Assembly (NCBI GenBank): GCA_963693365.1
Contig: CAVNZM010000006.1
Span: forward strand, 930,001-994,000
Source: Amoebidium appalachense
Lineage: Eukaryota; Ichthyosporea
Direction of reading: 5' to 3'
DNA: 64,000 nt
Position 1 is the first letter of the stretch. Every line of letters begins with the position of its first letter. The notes beneath the pieces were generated by a model. The model worked only from the letters and a program-made list of their open reading frames with translations, had not been told where the DNA came from and ran no database searches. Position numbers and translations under genes: made by a program. This document shows positions 23,261-58,960 of the stretch, in pieces.

Positions 23261-24554
23261 AAGTGTTTAGTAGGCACCCCATGGTGATATGCAAACACCC
23301 ACATGTAAATAGACTATGCAAACAAAGAGACCCGTAGCCATAACAGTCTATATTGCTAGCTATATACATACAGATACGAACAACTTTGAAGGCACCCCAC
23401 ATATGCGCACACAGACCCTTACTGCAGACACATGACCCTGATAGGCGCACACCGTCCCTCTAGAAACGATTGAACAAGTAGGTGCATATGCAAACTTAGA
23501 GCGTATTTTTTCCCTTGCTTCTTTCCAGGAGTGGCGATGCAGTTAAAGACACACGCGCACTGGAGTGGCAGTTAAGGACACACGCGCACTTTTGCCCATA
23601 CTGTATAGTGTGAAAGTCTTTATAATGTCTGTACTATATAGAGATGGTTGTTAATTATTTTTTAACTTTAATGGTGTGTCCTTTGTTATTGTCGCTTAAC
23701 GGGAATTACTGTTTGGAACCTGCTTTACGGTTTTCAATATTGATTATTGAACGAAGTTGTTGTTGGCTTTAACAATACCACCAATGAATCTTTTCGTCCA
23801 ATAAAATTTAATTTCATTAGTTAAGTGTGTGCAGTGCACTTGCGTGGTTAGATGTTCCCAGGCTTGTTGTATTCCAGCGAGCACCAGAAAAACTACGGAT
23901 GGTCAGTTTCTCGCACGCCTTGGTAAAAAGGGAGTAGTTTGAGTGGCATGCTATGTGTTGGCTCTGGTTGCACCAAGAAAACAACGACACCACTAAATGC
24001 GCACGTCACACATACACACATGCACAAGCACACCTTCACACACTCACAGCACGGAGGGAGAGGGAGAAAGAAAGCCCCAAATCATCCATGACACAGAGAC
24101 ACACATAAACGCGGTGTGTGTGTGCGTGTGCGTGTGCGCGCGCGCACGCACACATACACACACACACACGCGCGCGCGCACACACACACACACACATAAC
24201 ACACAAAAACAGATACACACACACGCACGCACGCGCACCACCCACCCTCTTAGAACCTTTTGAGCTCACACCGACGAAGTGCCCATGATATTAAAATAAA
24301 TCCCCATGTGATTGAACCATTAATGTTCCCGTTGAACTGCAGCTAAAAGCTCTAGAGTGGTTCGGCTGAGACTAGCAGCAATTCACACAGTTTCATGTGT
24401 AGTGACCCATTATGTAAATGATCATAACGGTTAGAGTATGATATGTGCAGTCTGCCCGCGTACAACCACCAGTCTTCCTTTGATGCCTATTTCCTTTTTT
24501 TGGAAAGCATCATGAGTACATATGCAGTACGAAAAGGGTTCCAGCCACTTGGGG

Positions 24555-24590
<36 letters not shown>

Positions 24591-24991
24591 GCATGCATAT
24601 ACGTGATTGAGTTTTTTCGCTTGTAAACGTGACCGCGTTGTCTGTGATATCGATGTTAGGGTGCCGAAGCCAGTCCGTGCACATACTCCTTTTGATATTC
24701 TTCGCTTACAAAACATTAAACACTGAGTAAAACAGTACACCGAAATGTAATACATACATAGTTTTACGGTATATAATTTCAATTGGATGTAGTCTATCAC
24801 AAAAACCCAGAACTGGTAACTTATATCCTTCACTGTGCCTCAATACACACCACAGATCCTATATAATAAGGATGCCTTTTTCACATTTCACACAAGCAAA
24901 ATTGGTTACACACGTGTCAAAATAACAAAAATAACTGACAACTTCGACAATTTGTTTAGAAATACAATTGCCACACGGAGAACACTTCAAA

Positions 24992-25032
<41 letters not shown>

Positions 25033-25228
25033 AAAAAAAAAAAAAAGGAAAGAAACTTGCTCTCTCCAGAAGTGTTCCAAGAAGTTCATTCAAATTCATC
25101 GCCTGCCACGGAAAAACAACCCAACATTTCATCTGATACTAAAAACATCAACACTCCCTTCGCAGAGGTACAATTTGATTCGTCATCCATCCTTTTTCAA
25201 CCCCCAGCCCAATAACCTCAAAACCACC
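23261..25228. other. Intergenic between the ORF and the PIN-like carrier
   Basis: No gene is seen. It contains a short duplication of ACACACGCGCACT (about 23551 and 23579), a GT/CA/CG-alternating block at 24115-24235, a reversed T run (24560-24589) beside GGGTTCCAGCCACTTGGGGT, and a C24-A24 compound tract at about 24994-25046. The last 200 bp form the 3' flank of the minus-strand carrier. Confidence 0.5.
24994..25046 (+). repeat. Compound poly-C/poly-A tract
   Basis: A C run is joined directly to an A run. The order C then A matches similar compounds at 16943, 19762, 47159, 47421, 53727 and 57787 on the plus strand. Confidence 0.85.
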
Positions 25229-27224
25229 TCACCCAGCAAACGAGGGGTTCAGCTCGAGCACAAAGTAGTAAGCAATGACCAGAGCCAGAGAGAGGATGGT
25301 GCCGATAGTGATAATTAGGCCCATGATGGCCGCATGTGTGTTATAGTGCTGCGACAGCGAATAGGGGAGCACGGCTAGAGGTAGCGCCGCCTGAAGCGTG
25401 ATAACCCTCCAATCGCTGCCTCTCAATCCTGCCAGATACCCTGATATTCCCATGAAGGTGGGTGCGAGGACAAACTTTGCAAAAAGTCCACCGGCCAACT
25501 GCAGGCGTAGGCTAGGTGGAGGGATGATGGGGTTACCATATAAGGAGAAACCGACGTTAAAGAATGCAAGGCCTGACAGGCAGTTGCTAAATATAGACAT
25601 TGTGCCGTTGATCATCTCGGGGGTTACGTGATTTGGGTCCACGCCGTATGCAATCAGTGAATATAGAGCCCCCACAAAGGCAGCACGCATGACGGGGTTT
25701 TTGACGAGACTTCGAATAATGTTACGCAAAACCGGGGGGATGGTAATGAATGACTTCTTTTTATCCTTCTTTTCTGATTGGTCGCTGTTGTCACTGTTTT
25801 CGTTCTCCTCGGCAGGAGCGAAAATCTCTTTTGTAGCGTGAGGGTCTACGGGCTCGACGTTGAGAGAGTATCGTTTGTTTTGCCCCTCCTCTAGATCCAT
25901 CGAATCAGAATCGCCCTCCAGTCCATTCTCCGGATCGGCAAACGACCGATCTGTTGCGATTCCCCCCTTGCCCTTGGTGTCCCCCTCTACCTCGTTTTCA
26001 TGCGAGGGGGTTTTTTCCACAGTGACTATCGATTCGGCCGGTTCGGTCGGTGAATCTGTGTTGGTCGAAAGAATGAATGGCAGCTTGGTTAGAGCCTACT
26101 CTGATATACTTAGCCACGTGAAGGGGGGGGAGGGGAGGGGGGGGGGAGGGGAGAAGGGGAGGGGGGTGAGGCCGGAAGGGGGAGGGGGGGGGGGGGGGGG
26201 TGATGCGTTACCGAGCACCACCGAGTACTGTGTGTGGTCAGAGTACACATCATACATCGAACAACACAATGCAGAGTGCAAACCACACATACAGAGTATG
26301 AATCATAAGCAGAGCCCATCTCGGGGGGGGGGGGGGGGGGGGGGGATGGGGGGGGGGGGGGGGTTAGAGGGAGGGTGGGGGGAGGGGGGGGGGGGGGGGG
26401 GGGGGGAGGGGGGGGGGGGGGGGGGGGTGTTTCAGAAGGGTTTCAGGAGAACAGGGCACAAAATTAAGCAGCAGTGTTGGGAAGCTCACTAGAATGTTAA
26501 GAGTTGATTGATTTCTGGCCGTTCTTTCCGAGTCTTTCTTTCTTTCTTTTTCCCTTTCTTTCTTTCTTTCTTTCTTTTTTTGGTTTTGAGGGGGGGGGGA
26601 GGAAGCTCGAGGGGGAGGGGGGAGGGGGGAAGGGGGTGGGGGAGGGGGGGGAGGGGAAGGGGAGAGGGGTGGGGAGGGGGAGGAGGGGAGGGGGGGGGGG
26701 GGGAGAGAGAGAGGGTTCATACCCTTTTTGGCCTTTGCACGTGTAGCCGCATGGATCTCATAGAGGGTCACCATGAGGGGATTGATGCAGGCATTGCGCA
26801 CCACCACCACAAAGATGAGCACAAACGCAGCACTGGTACCGTACATGGCGCTGAGCAGTGGTAGCCCCACAATAAGAACATTCGGGAAGTTGAGCAGGCC
26901 AAAATATGTGGCGACTACGTTGACGGGAAAATGTTGGTGGGTATGACTTTTACGCAAAAGTAGGTGCTTTGCCAGGGCATAGGCCAGGCAGCATGTGAGG
27001 GTGAGGCCGGCATTGAGAAAGACGGCAATCATGATTTGGAGGTTGGCATCGTACCTGTGTGTGTGTGTGCGTGTGTGTGTATGTGCGCCTTGGGTTAGAA
27101 GGGAGGGGGGGGGGACTCCGGGGGGGCCGGGGGGAGGGGGGGGGGGGGAGGGGGGGGGGGGGAGGGATTTTGCGTGCGTGCGAGTGTTGAACGCCGGTAC
27201 AGGGGACGGTGTTTTGAATGTGTC

Positions 27225-27255
<31 letters not shown>

Positions 27256-27762
27256 GGTGGAGGGAGGAGTGGGATTGAGAGTTGTGTGAGCTGGGGAAAG
27301 GAAAGGAGTTCCAATTGGGGGAGGGGAGGAGAGGATGGGATATGTATGTCTAAGCTGTATATTGGGCTTATGTTGCGTGCCTACAGGGCAGGGAACCGCC
27401 TTTATGGGCTTGTGTAAACGTTGTTGTGCATGTGGGTGTGGCCATTGTCAGACCGTTTCTGATTGCGAGGTAGTATGGCGGGTGACTGTGTGTGAGTAGC
27501 TTCTGTGTGTGACAAGTGTACGTGTGTGTGTGTGTGCACCGTGTGCTCCACAGTGTTCTATTTGTGTTTATGTGCTCGCATGTGTGCGGTGTGCGTGTAT
27601 GTGCGGAAGTAATGGTGTGCATGTGTGGATATTCAACGATTGTCAGTGAATTCGGTTTGTGTTTTTTTGTGTGTGTGCGTGCGTGTAGGTAAGAGGTTGT
27701 ATGTGTACACGTGTGTGTGTGTGATGCAAATTTTGTTTGTGTGTGCGCGCATGCGCGCGCAC

Positions 27763-27802
<40 letters not shown>

Positions 27803-28765
27803 CGCGCGCGTGCCCGCATGTGTGCATGCGTGTGTGTGTGTGCCGTGTGTGTATGTGTGTGTGTGTGTGTGTGTGCTTGCGTGTGCGTGCTTGTGTGTGT
27901 GTGCGTGCATGTGTGTGCGTGCATGTGTGTGCGTGCATGTGTGTGCGTGCATGTGTGTGCATGTGTGTGTGTGTGGTAGGAGGCGTGTGCCTGTAAAATA
28001 TGTTGTGCACGGTAGATGTGTTAGGATGCATGCACGGACACACATACGGGCGAGGTGTGTGTGTGTGTTTGCATCTGTGTACGGTGTTTTTGGATTGGAT
28101 CACGGTGTGTGTTGCGCGCGCGGGTGCATGTTTGCGAGTGTGTATGTAATATGGGGGGGGGGGGGGGGGGGGGGGGGAGGGAGAGAGGGAGAGGAGGGCA
28201 TACAAATTTGTTTGGACGATGACTCCCATCGTCTGGAAGGGAATTGCCAGGTAGATGACAAACGTGTGCAGACCCTGTGTTGCACACAGCCATGAGTAAG
28301 ACTACACAAGAACTAATGTGATAAATTTGCAGAAGACCAACACTGTTCAAACGGCTACATCGCGCAAATTTTTAATTGCTCCTATTGACCATGAAGACAG
28401 CTGTGCCTGCAGAACTTGAATTGCCAAACTCTGGACCACCTATGCATGCTAGCACTTACCACACCACCACAACTCATGCATACAGTACTGGTTGGCCGCC
28501 TTGCATTGCAAGCTGAGAGCATTATTATATTAGCTAATTAGTTCACTGCAGCCCTAAGAATGCTGGCGGTGTGCATGCATATTTGTTCCATGTCTAGCCC
28601 ATAATTCATGCACACCCATCCCAATGCAAATTTAATGCATCACCCACCCACCTCATAGCCCTGCTTGGTCATGACGTTAAGGCGGGCAAACAGGTAGCCG
28701 GCCACAATGGCCACGTACATGGGCACAACCTTGCCCAGCACCGTCACCACCGTATCGCTGTCCAT
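25229..28765 (-). CDS. PIN-like auxin efflux carrier family protein (4 exons)
   Basis: Exons (minus strand): 28765-28652, 28274-28204, 27054-26723, 26055-25229. Phases agree at all three junctions; 447 aa. It is an integral membrane carrier of the AEC/PIN family, which exports anions such as auxin. The N-terminal bundle has [32 protein letters not shown] and [20 protein letters not shown], the last equivalent to the PIN LPNTLVMGIPLL motif. A charged loop of about 110 residues (about 165-275) separates it from the C-terminal bundle ([66 protein letters not shown]). The long central loop is as in canonical plant PINs and absent in short ones. The third exon acceptor follows (CA)n; the donors of exons 2 and 3 run into poly-C. 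Whether it carries auxin is unknown. Confidence 0.88.
26206..26346 (-). repeat. SINE-like element, 3' part (minus strand)
   Basis: The reverse strand reads GAGATGGGCTCTGCTTATGA, then CACTCTGCATTGTGTTGTTC, matching the dispersed family found complete at 35121-35391. It sits inside intron 3 of the PIN-like gene between long G runs. Confidence 0.6.
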
Positions 28766-29855
28766 GTTGACCGTTAAACAAAGATACTATGTACAGAGAC
28801 AGAAGGGTGCAATGGTACATGCACAGCCAAGAAAAAGATTGTTGTATTAATGGTGATGCACTGGTACCATAAGCATGCCGTATATACGTATACGGTTTCG
28901 ATGCACGAACCACCACGCTGTTAAAAAAAAGTGGCACGGTGGAACTGCTACACAGATATCTGATTCAGAGTCAAGAAGTAAACGCAGGTGTTTTATAACG
29001 TAGCATGACAAAACCGGATGTGAATTGTGAAAACGCGTGCGACCTGCCAGTGATCACTTGCTGAAAACATGTGTTCGTTCGTCGGCTTGCTTTTGTTTGT
29101 GCCTGGTGATATTGTAACAACTACAAAGCCCGCGGTAAGGGTGCTCGAACGTTGTCTGCATATATATGGCATATATAACGTACTAACTCAGGTGTATTAC
29201 GCATATGCTCGCTTTGACCGACTGTCTCAAGTGTGAAACGATAATAACTTGACCGGGTCTGTATTCAAGTGCTCGGCGACAGAAGTGTGTTTGTTGTTTT
29301 TTTTTGTGACTCAGCAACCGGGAACCGTTAACGTTTTGAAAAATTATTCCTGTAGAACATCTGATTGGCCAGATAAGAGCTGATCGATGCTCTGGTAGCC
29401 AATTAAATTGAGGCCTTCTACATGTTATATGACTCATGCGCTCCAGGAGTCCAGATGCGCATGCTGCCATGAACCAGACCTGGATTAGGCTGAAGACTCA
29501 TTGGGAAAAAAAAATAGCTGACATTTCCACGTGGTACGAGCACAAAAATATACGCAATAGAACCTATCTACAGCTAATAACTCGTGAGGTTGGTGCATCA
29601 AGATGAAGAATTTATGCACCCTTTTTCATGAGCCACTGGTGCTTGATCAGCCAATCAATACTATCCAATCAAATCTCTTTGTGTGCATGAATCCTGTACA
29701 CGTGTGCTTTTGCAGCAAAAAATGCAACCGTTGGCAGGAAAACACAGGAGCCTGATCATCATGTTTTGTAATTTCAAAGGCCATGGCAACAATGAGCGAG
29801 AGTACACGTTGTCGTTTGTAGGGATTGCAGTTCGCCAAGGGATTTGCACTAAGCC
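28766..29855. other. Divergent intergenic region between PIN-like and SLC35F genes
   Basis: About 1.1 kb separate the two ATGs, which point away from each other. There are no simple-repeat arrays here, in contrast to the introns on either side, so the region may be under constraint as a promoter. No definite TATA box or motif could be assigned. Confidence 0.4.
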
Positions 29856-35916
<6,061 letters not shown>

Positions 35917-36823
35917 CCCCACTCCCCCCTCCCCCCCCCCCCCCCCTCCGCACCCCTCACTCCTTTCACCCCATGGTTCCTTTCCGAGCTCTCTCCCCCC
36001 CCCCCCTCCCCCCCCTATATTTCTCTTTTCTCTATCATTGCCCCCGTTGCCTTCTACTATTTTTCGATTCTCCACACTACTACTATCAACCCCTCTCCCC
36101 CCCCCCCCCCCCCCTCCCCCCGCTTCCCCCGAAACAAAAAAAAACAAACAAAAAAACAGGAAAAAAAAACAATTATCTCCGTGGGCACCCCACCACGGGG
36201 TTACTCTTTCGTAAATGGTCAACAAAGCGACCCGTGGGCGGCGGGCGTGAGGGGGGGGGGGACTGGGGCGGGGAGTTAAGGCGGGAGCCCAGAAGTGGTG
36301 GTGGCGGTGGCGGTGGCGGGGAGAGGGGGGAGGGGAGAGGGGGGAGATGGAAAGTGGGCTCCGATGAGGAAGGGAAAAGAAATGACCGAGTGTGGACTGT
36401 AGAGGTGTCATTCTGGTGGGAGTAACCCGAGCAAATTGGGTTAGGGGGATTAGGTGTTGAAACCACACTGCGAGGTTAAGGTTCGTGGGACACACAACAC
36501 ATGGGTGCATGCAACACTATTGCATTGTGGGTGATGGGATCACCCTGTATGGGTTCTGTGGGTGTAGGGACTATGTATATGTGGAGCCAAAGATAGAAGC
36601 TCTCTGTGTGTGTTCTGACATGTAGGGTTGGGGTGTAGACACAGGGGAGGGATGTGCAGAAAATGAACCACTACTGAGGCCCCAGGCCCAAGTCTAGTAA
36701 CCACACCTAGAACTAATCAAGAATGGACAGAGATATATCCTGCAGCTAAATCTCCCCCCCCTCCCCCCCCCCCCCCCCCTCCCTCCCCTCCCCTCCCCCC
36801 CCCCCCTCCCCCCCCCCCCTCCC

Positions 36824-36855
<32 letters not shown>

Positions 36856-37742
36856 ACCCGCCGCTCTACCGGTCCGTCTCGTGTCTCCCCTTTGAGAATA
36901 CAAATGGATAAGTAGTTTTAGGACACCTGCCACAGTACCTGCTCTTTTTTTTTTTTTTTTTAATAAAGAACACCGGCCTGGGGCGCACGGGTTCACAGAA
37001 ATATGGCAGGCATGATGTTGTTTACATGATAGCTTTAAGAGACCAAGCCGGGTGACTTAGACCGTTGCAGTTAAAATACACACTGACACGTATATGTTTA
37101 ATTATAGAAGAATGGGTTGGGGCCGTGCATGCATGAATGTGGTGAGCAGTGAAAACTATTTTTTTTGGGCCTTTGCACGGGTTATTCGGCTGGGGATTCA
37201 CCCGTAAACGGTTGAGACTCACATAGTAGATTTAAATTTTTGCTCGAAAGCATTTAATATTAATTCTTTTTGTATAACCTCGTGAGGTGGTTTTTTGTCG
37301 TCTCTGGCGAGCTTGGAATAGTAAGTAGTTGCCAACCTCTAGCCATGTTTGTAAGGTAGCAGAAAAAAGTTATTACCTTTTTCCTAGATGGCATCCCTTT
37401 CATATGTTAGTGTGTCTTTCCATTACCACTCCGCCTGGGACAGGATCTATATTGCAAAAGGGTGGTTCTTCCTTCTAATCGTTCTTCCTTTTTTATTCTT
37501 TTAGTGTTTGTCTTCTCCCGCCTAAAATTTTACTATCCAACACATTCTTAATAAAGGGGTTTTCCCCTCTCGTGTAAAATGGGAAGGATTTATGCAATGT
37601 GTGTTAAAGGTACTCTGACATTTAACTCGTGGCGTCTGCCTCGTGCTCCAAGTTCAACCCAAGAATAAATGGAGTAATGAAGACCACATGCCACGGTAAA
37701 CTCGATATGAGATATGAACCTCCGACCTGTTGAACTTTCTCT

Positions 37743-37809
<67 letters not shown>

Positions 37810-37860
37810 CGCCACCACCACCACCACCACCACCACCACCACCACCACCACCACCACCGC

Positions 37861-37897
<37 letters not shown>

Positions 37898-37914
37898 GCG
37901 CGCGTACACACACA

Positions 37915-37959
<45 letters not shown>

Positions 37960-38747
37960 CCCAAGTCCAGGCCTCCTGTACCAAAACGTCGAACGCCTTT
38001 TGTCAGAGTATGTGTACTAAAAGTATAGAAGGCCTTGACACGCGCACACACACGTGCACACACCATGCGGCCACCACTACTACCGTTACCACAAATACAC
38101 GTGTACATGCCGCGCACGCTCGGTAAGCAAGGCCTCCTTATCTTGTCGGTAAGTCGGATGGTGACTTGAGAGCTTGAGGGCTTGGATGTTTCTCAGTGTT
38201 TGCGCTATCGATCTTTGTGATAAGAGGATGGTTTTGGTTGGCGGATAGCGCACTCACCACTTACGGCTTGGCAACTGGGCAACTCGGGCACAGTTGTAAC
38301 TGTGTGCCTGTCATGTAGCTGTCAGGTGTATGTGTAGGTGTATCTAGGAGGCCTTGGTAGGCGAGTAAGCTTTAGTCAGGTCGCACGCCAAGAACAAGTT
38401 CATCTGAGCTGTATAAAAAGTGAGCTAGAGAGTATTAGGATAGCGATGTAAAGGGCGACCTATATCATCTAGGAAGAGGTTGAGTATTCTGGGACAACAA
38501 GGTTGCATGAATAGATTCTCTAACACCCGGGAACCTGGCCGCTATACGCGCACCAGGAGGGAACAGTGCACGTTATTGCTTATTTCAATCAATATCCCTC
38601 TTTTTTATCTGACCACGGTCTTTTGGAACAACCGTAAGGCCCGCCTATGATATGATCACACCTTCCCATGCACTTGATATCCGGGGCTGGTAGCACTTTC
38701 TGTGATGGAGCGTAGACCGCGCTAGTGTGGTTTGTGTGTGTGTGGGA
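35917..38747. other. Intergenic, repeat-rich, upstream of the GT8 fusion gene
   Basis: No gene was recognised. Positions 35930-36860 are C-rich or G-rich runs. 36960 has AATAAA, possibly the poly(A) signal of the SLC35F gene. 37744-37957 is a compound of C38, (CA)n, (CCA/CAC)n and (CA)n. The 600 bp before 38748 is ordinary sequence and must hold the promoter and 5' UTR of the next gene. Confidence 0.5.
37744..37957. repeat. Compound C-run, (CA)n, (CAC)n microsatellite
   Basis: The order is a C run (37744-37781), (CA)n, a CCA/CAC trinucleotide array (about 37811-37858) and (CA)n again with a CGCG interruption. Confidence 0.9.
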
Positions 38748-55799
<17,052 letters not shown>

Positions 55800-56397
55800 A
55801 GGTTTTTGGTTGAAGGTCACGCGGACTAGCATGTACGTGTGGGTGTACATTATGGTTGGGCAATGTTGAATGACGATTGATAATTAGAGGGTTGGGATTG
55901 ATTATTGCTATATATGGCATTTTTTCAGGTTGGCAGTTTATCTGTGTGTGGCAGCTACGATGCTCTAGGAATGCTCCTAGGCCACCACACACAAACAGAT
56001 ACACATGCACAACCTGGCCATACACAAATACACAGAAAACACCACCTGGTTTTTTCATGCTCACTAGTGCATTGTAGATTTTTGCATGCGAATGTCGACA
56101 TTAAAAGATGTGTACGAGATACCTATGATCGCAATGTGTATGCGTATTTACAGATGATCCAAAGACAGTGTTGTTCAACACACACACACACGCCCACGCG
56201 CGCCCGCGCACGCACACACACACAAGCACACACAAACACACACTGGCCACCTACTACACTCACAAACATAAACATAACAGTGTACACATTTGTATTTTGT
56301 GATATATCGTATGGCCACTACACCCTCAGTATTTGTAATGCGCCTGGAGTGCAGCAATATAGAACTCAGTAGTAAGGTACTGTTTTTTCTTGTCCAA

Positions 56398-56447
<50 letters not shown>

Positions 56448-57313
56448 CCCCTCCCCCTCCCGACCTTTGAGAATTTGGGCCCTCAGGCTGCTTCCGATGC
56501 ACGCTTTGACGTGTGTGAGCTTGGCGAAATTATTAAACCTAATCTTTGTATTCTGGCGTGGTCGAATGTGTCCTTCGGACTTTGGTGAGACATTCTAACC
56601 CTCCTGCCTGTACATGCACTCCCCTGTACATGTTCCCTGGCCCCCTCCCCCCCTCCCCGCCTGCCCCACCTCCTATCCCCGTCCCTTCCACAGGTGAAAC
56701 TCCATATGGAGGTAACTGTGCGTGACCGATTTCCCACGTACCCGAGTATGGGTGCTACTTGTGGTGCATACGCATAGGTGTGTGCAACAGTTCTCTTTCA
56801 AATTGCTGCAATGTTCCTCCTTTTTTTTTTTGTTTTTATTCCTGCTTTTTTAGTCATGAACCGTACTCTGCACATGTGAGCTTTCAATGAATGTAACTAA
56901 CCCCTCGCCCCCCCTCGGGATTCCCCCCCCCCCCCCCCCCTTTAAGGAAAGAAAGAGAAAGAAAATAAAAAGCATACCGAGCCAGTTTTTCAAGCTACCC
57001 GTGCATGCACTGGTATGCGTGTACACACAACTTTCACTTCTAGACCCCTCCATGCCTCATTAATATTCACTGATCACGAGCACACAGGTTACTAACAACG
57101 CCACGCCAAGCCTCCCACTGGTAGATTAAAGGAGGGGGCACGCCTTGGGCTTGCATGCATGCGCTGCCATTTCGAGGGAGCGACAAATCAGAAACCATAA
57201 GAGTCTGAGTAGTGTATGTGTGTGACACCGGCTTATGGTGGTGGTGTCATTATATCCTGTGGTCGTGGTGGTGGGGATGGTCGTGAGAAGGGGAGGGGTG
57301 GGTGGGTGTTTTT

Positions 57314-57404
<91 letters not shown>

Positions 57405-57783
57405 GAGGGGGGGGGGGGGGGGGGGGGGGGGTAGATTCTAATACGTACGGTGACAAACTGCAGTGACCTTCATTCTATTCTGATGTCTGTACGGGCAATT
57501 GGCCTGGCCTTATAAAATAATAGAATAAAACTCTGTTGCTTTGTCAATATACAGCAGTGTACACCTTATAATTTAAAAGACGGCTTTCATTCTACTGCAC
57601 TGTCAGTGTGTTTATATAAGGGTTTGTGCCCACAGCTAAGACATAGATACTTAACTTCATGCAAACATTCGCCCAGGCTAATAACAGTACCAGCTAGCTC
57701 TATATTAGTTCATTTCATTCATTCGAGAGGTCCTAAGCATCACCAAGGACTTACTCAATCATAACCGAACAAACTACGCACTA

Positions 57784-57826
<43 letters not shown>

Positions 57827-57967
57827 AAAAAGAAAGAAAGAAAGAAAGAGATCCACCAAGCACACCCCTGACGTACATGCCAACTACCATAATGTACGCA
57901 CACAAGAACATTGTTCTATACACTCCGAGAACGTTTACTACAATCACAAAACCACAAATTAAGGAAC
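55800..57967. other. Convergent intergenic region between the fusion and SET genes
   Basis: No gene was recognised. It contains a C46 run at about 56400-56446, a T22-(GT)34-G30 compound at 57309-57431, a C28-A15 tract at about 57787-57830 and AATAAA near 57527. The 3' ends of both flanking genes must fall here. Confidence 0.5.
57309..57431. repeat. T-run, (GT)n, G-run compound
   Basis: T22, then about 34 GT units, then a G-rich run. On the minus strand the order is C-run, (CA)n, A-run. Confidence 0.9.
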
Positions 57968-58925
57968 TCATACGTCTATAGCCCCCAGAAAATCCGGATT
58001 ATCCGAATCCGACCCACTGTTGTTTCCCTCGATTCTGTCCTGCCGCGTGACATCTTTGAACCAGAGCACACTGCCGTAGAAGATGGTCAATTCCTCGTCC
58101 TCGGCAATATCACGCGCAGTATAGTATCGAATCACCCGGCCATCCTCGTCTAGCATGTATGTCAGATTGGGGGGGTCACTGAAAAATGGGGGGGAAGAGT
58201 TAGCCAAACGGGGGGGGGGGGGGGGGGGGGGGATGGGGATCTGAAGTCGGAGTTGGGGTTAGAAAGCAGAACACGGTACGAAGCACAACTACAAGATAAG
58301 ATACAATGAGCAGGACACATGCAGGGGCAAATATTCACGTATGCAACAACAGCAACGCACGCAGTACGCAACATAAGCAGAGCCCATCCTCGGGGGGGGG
58401 GGGGGGGGGGGGGGTTTGAATGCGGAACACAGTACGAAGTACGCATACACGATGTGAAGCATGGTGCAGGACACATGCAAAGGCAAACATTCAAGTATGC
58501 AACATCAGGGGGGGCAGGCACGACACACAGACCACGAAGTACAGGATGAAGACACCGGCCAAGGAAGATCACAAGCAGATTCCAAACACACAGAAACAAC
58601 TTAAGCTCGAAAAAAAAAAAAAAAAAAAACAGGGGGTGAGAAAGTCACATTGAAAAAAAGGGGGAGAAACAACCAGACCGAATGAAGCAAACGAGGACGG
58701 ACAGGTTCCAATCCCAGCTGTTATGTGCACACAAGCAGGAAGAGTATGGCTCATAACGAACGAGCCAGGGACGAAGGGGGGGGGGGGGGGGGGGATGCTC
58801 ATGGAGAAGCATGGGGAGAGGGTGGAGGGAGATAGCCTTGATGGCAGAAGGTTGCAAAGTGTGCATGTAACACACAGAGACAGCGAAACAGAAAGGGATG
58901 GCCATATAGTGGGGTTGGGAGAGAA

Positions 58926-58960
<35 letters not shown>

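Noticed and set aside
28677-28937. 86-codon minus-strand frame over PIN exon 1
   Set aside because: It is an alternative frame; the PIN frame starting at 28765 joins exon 2 in phase and matches the family.
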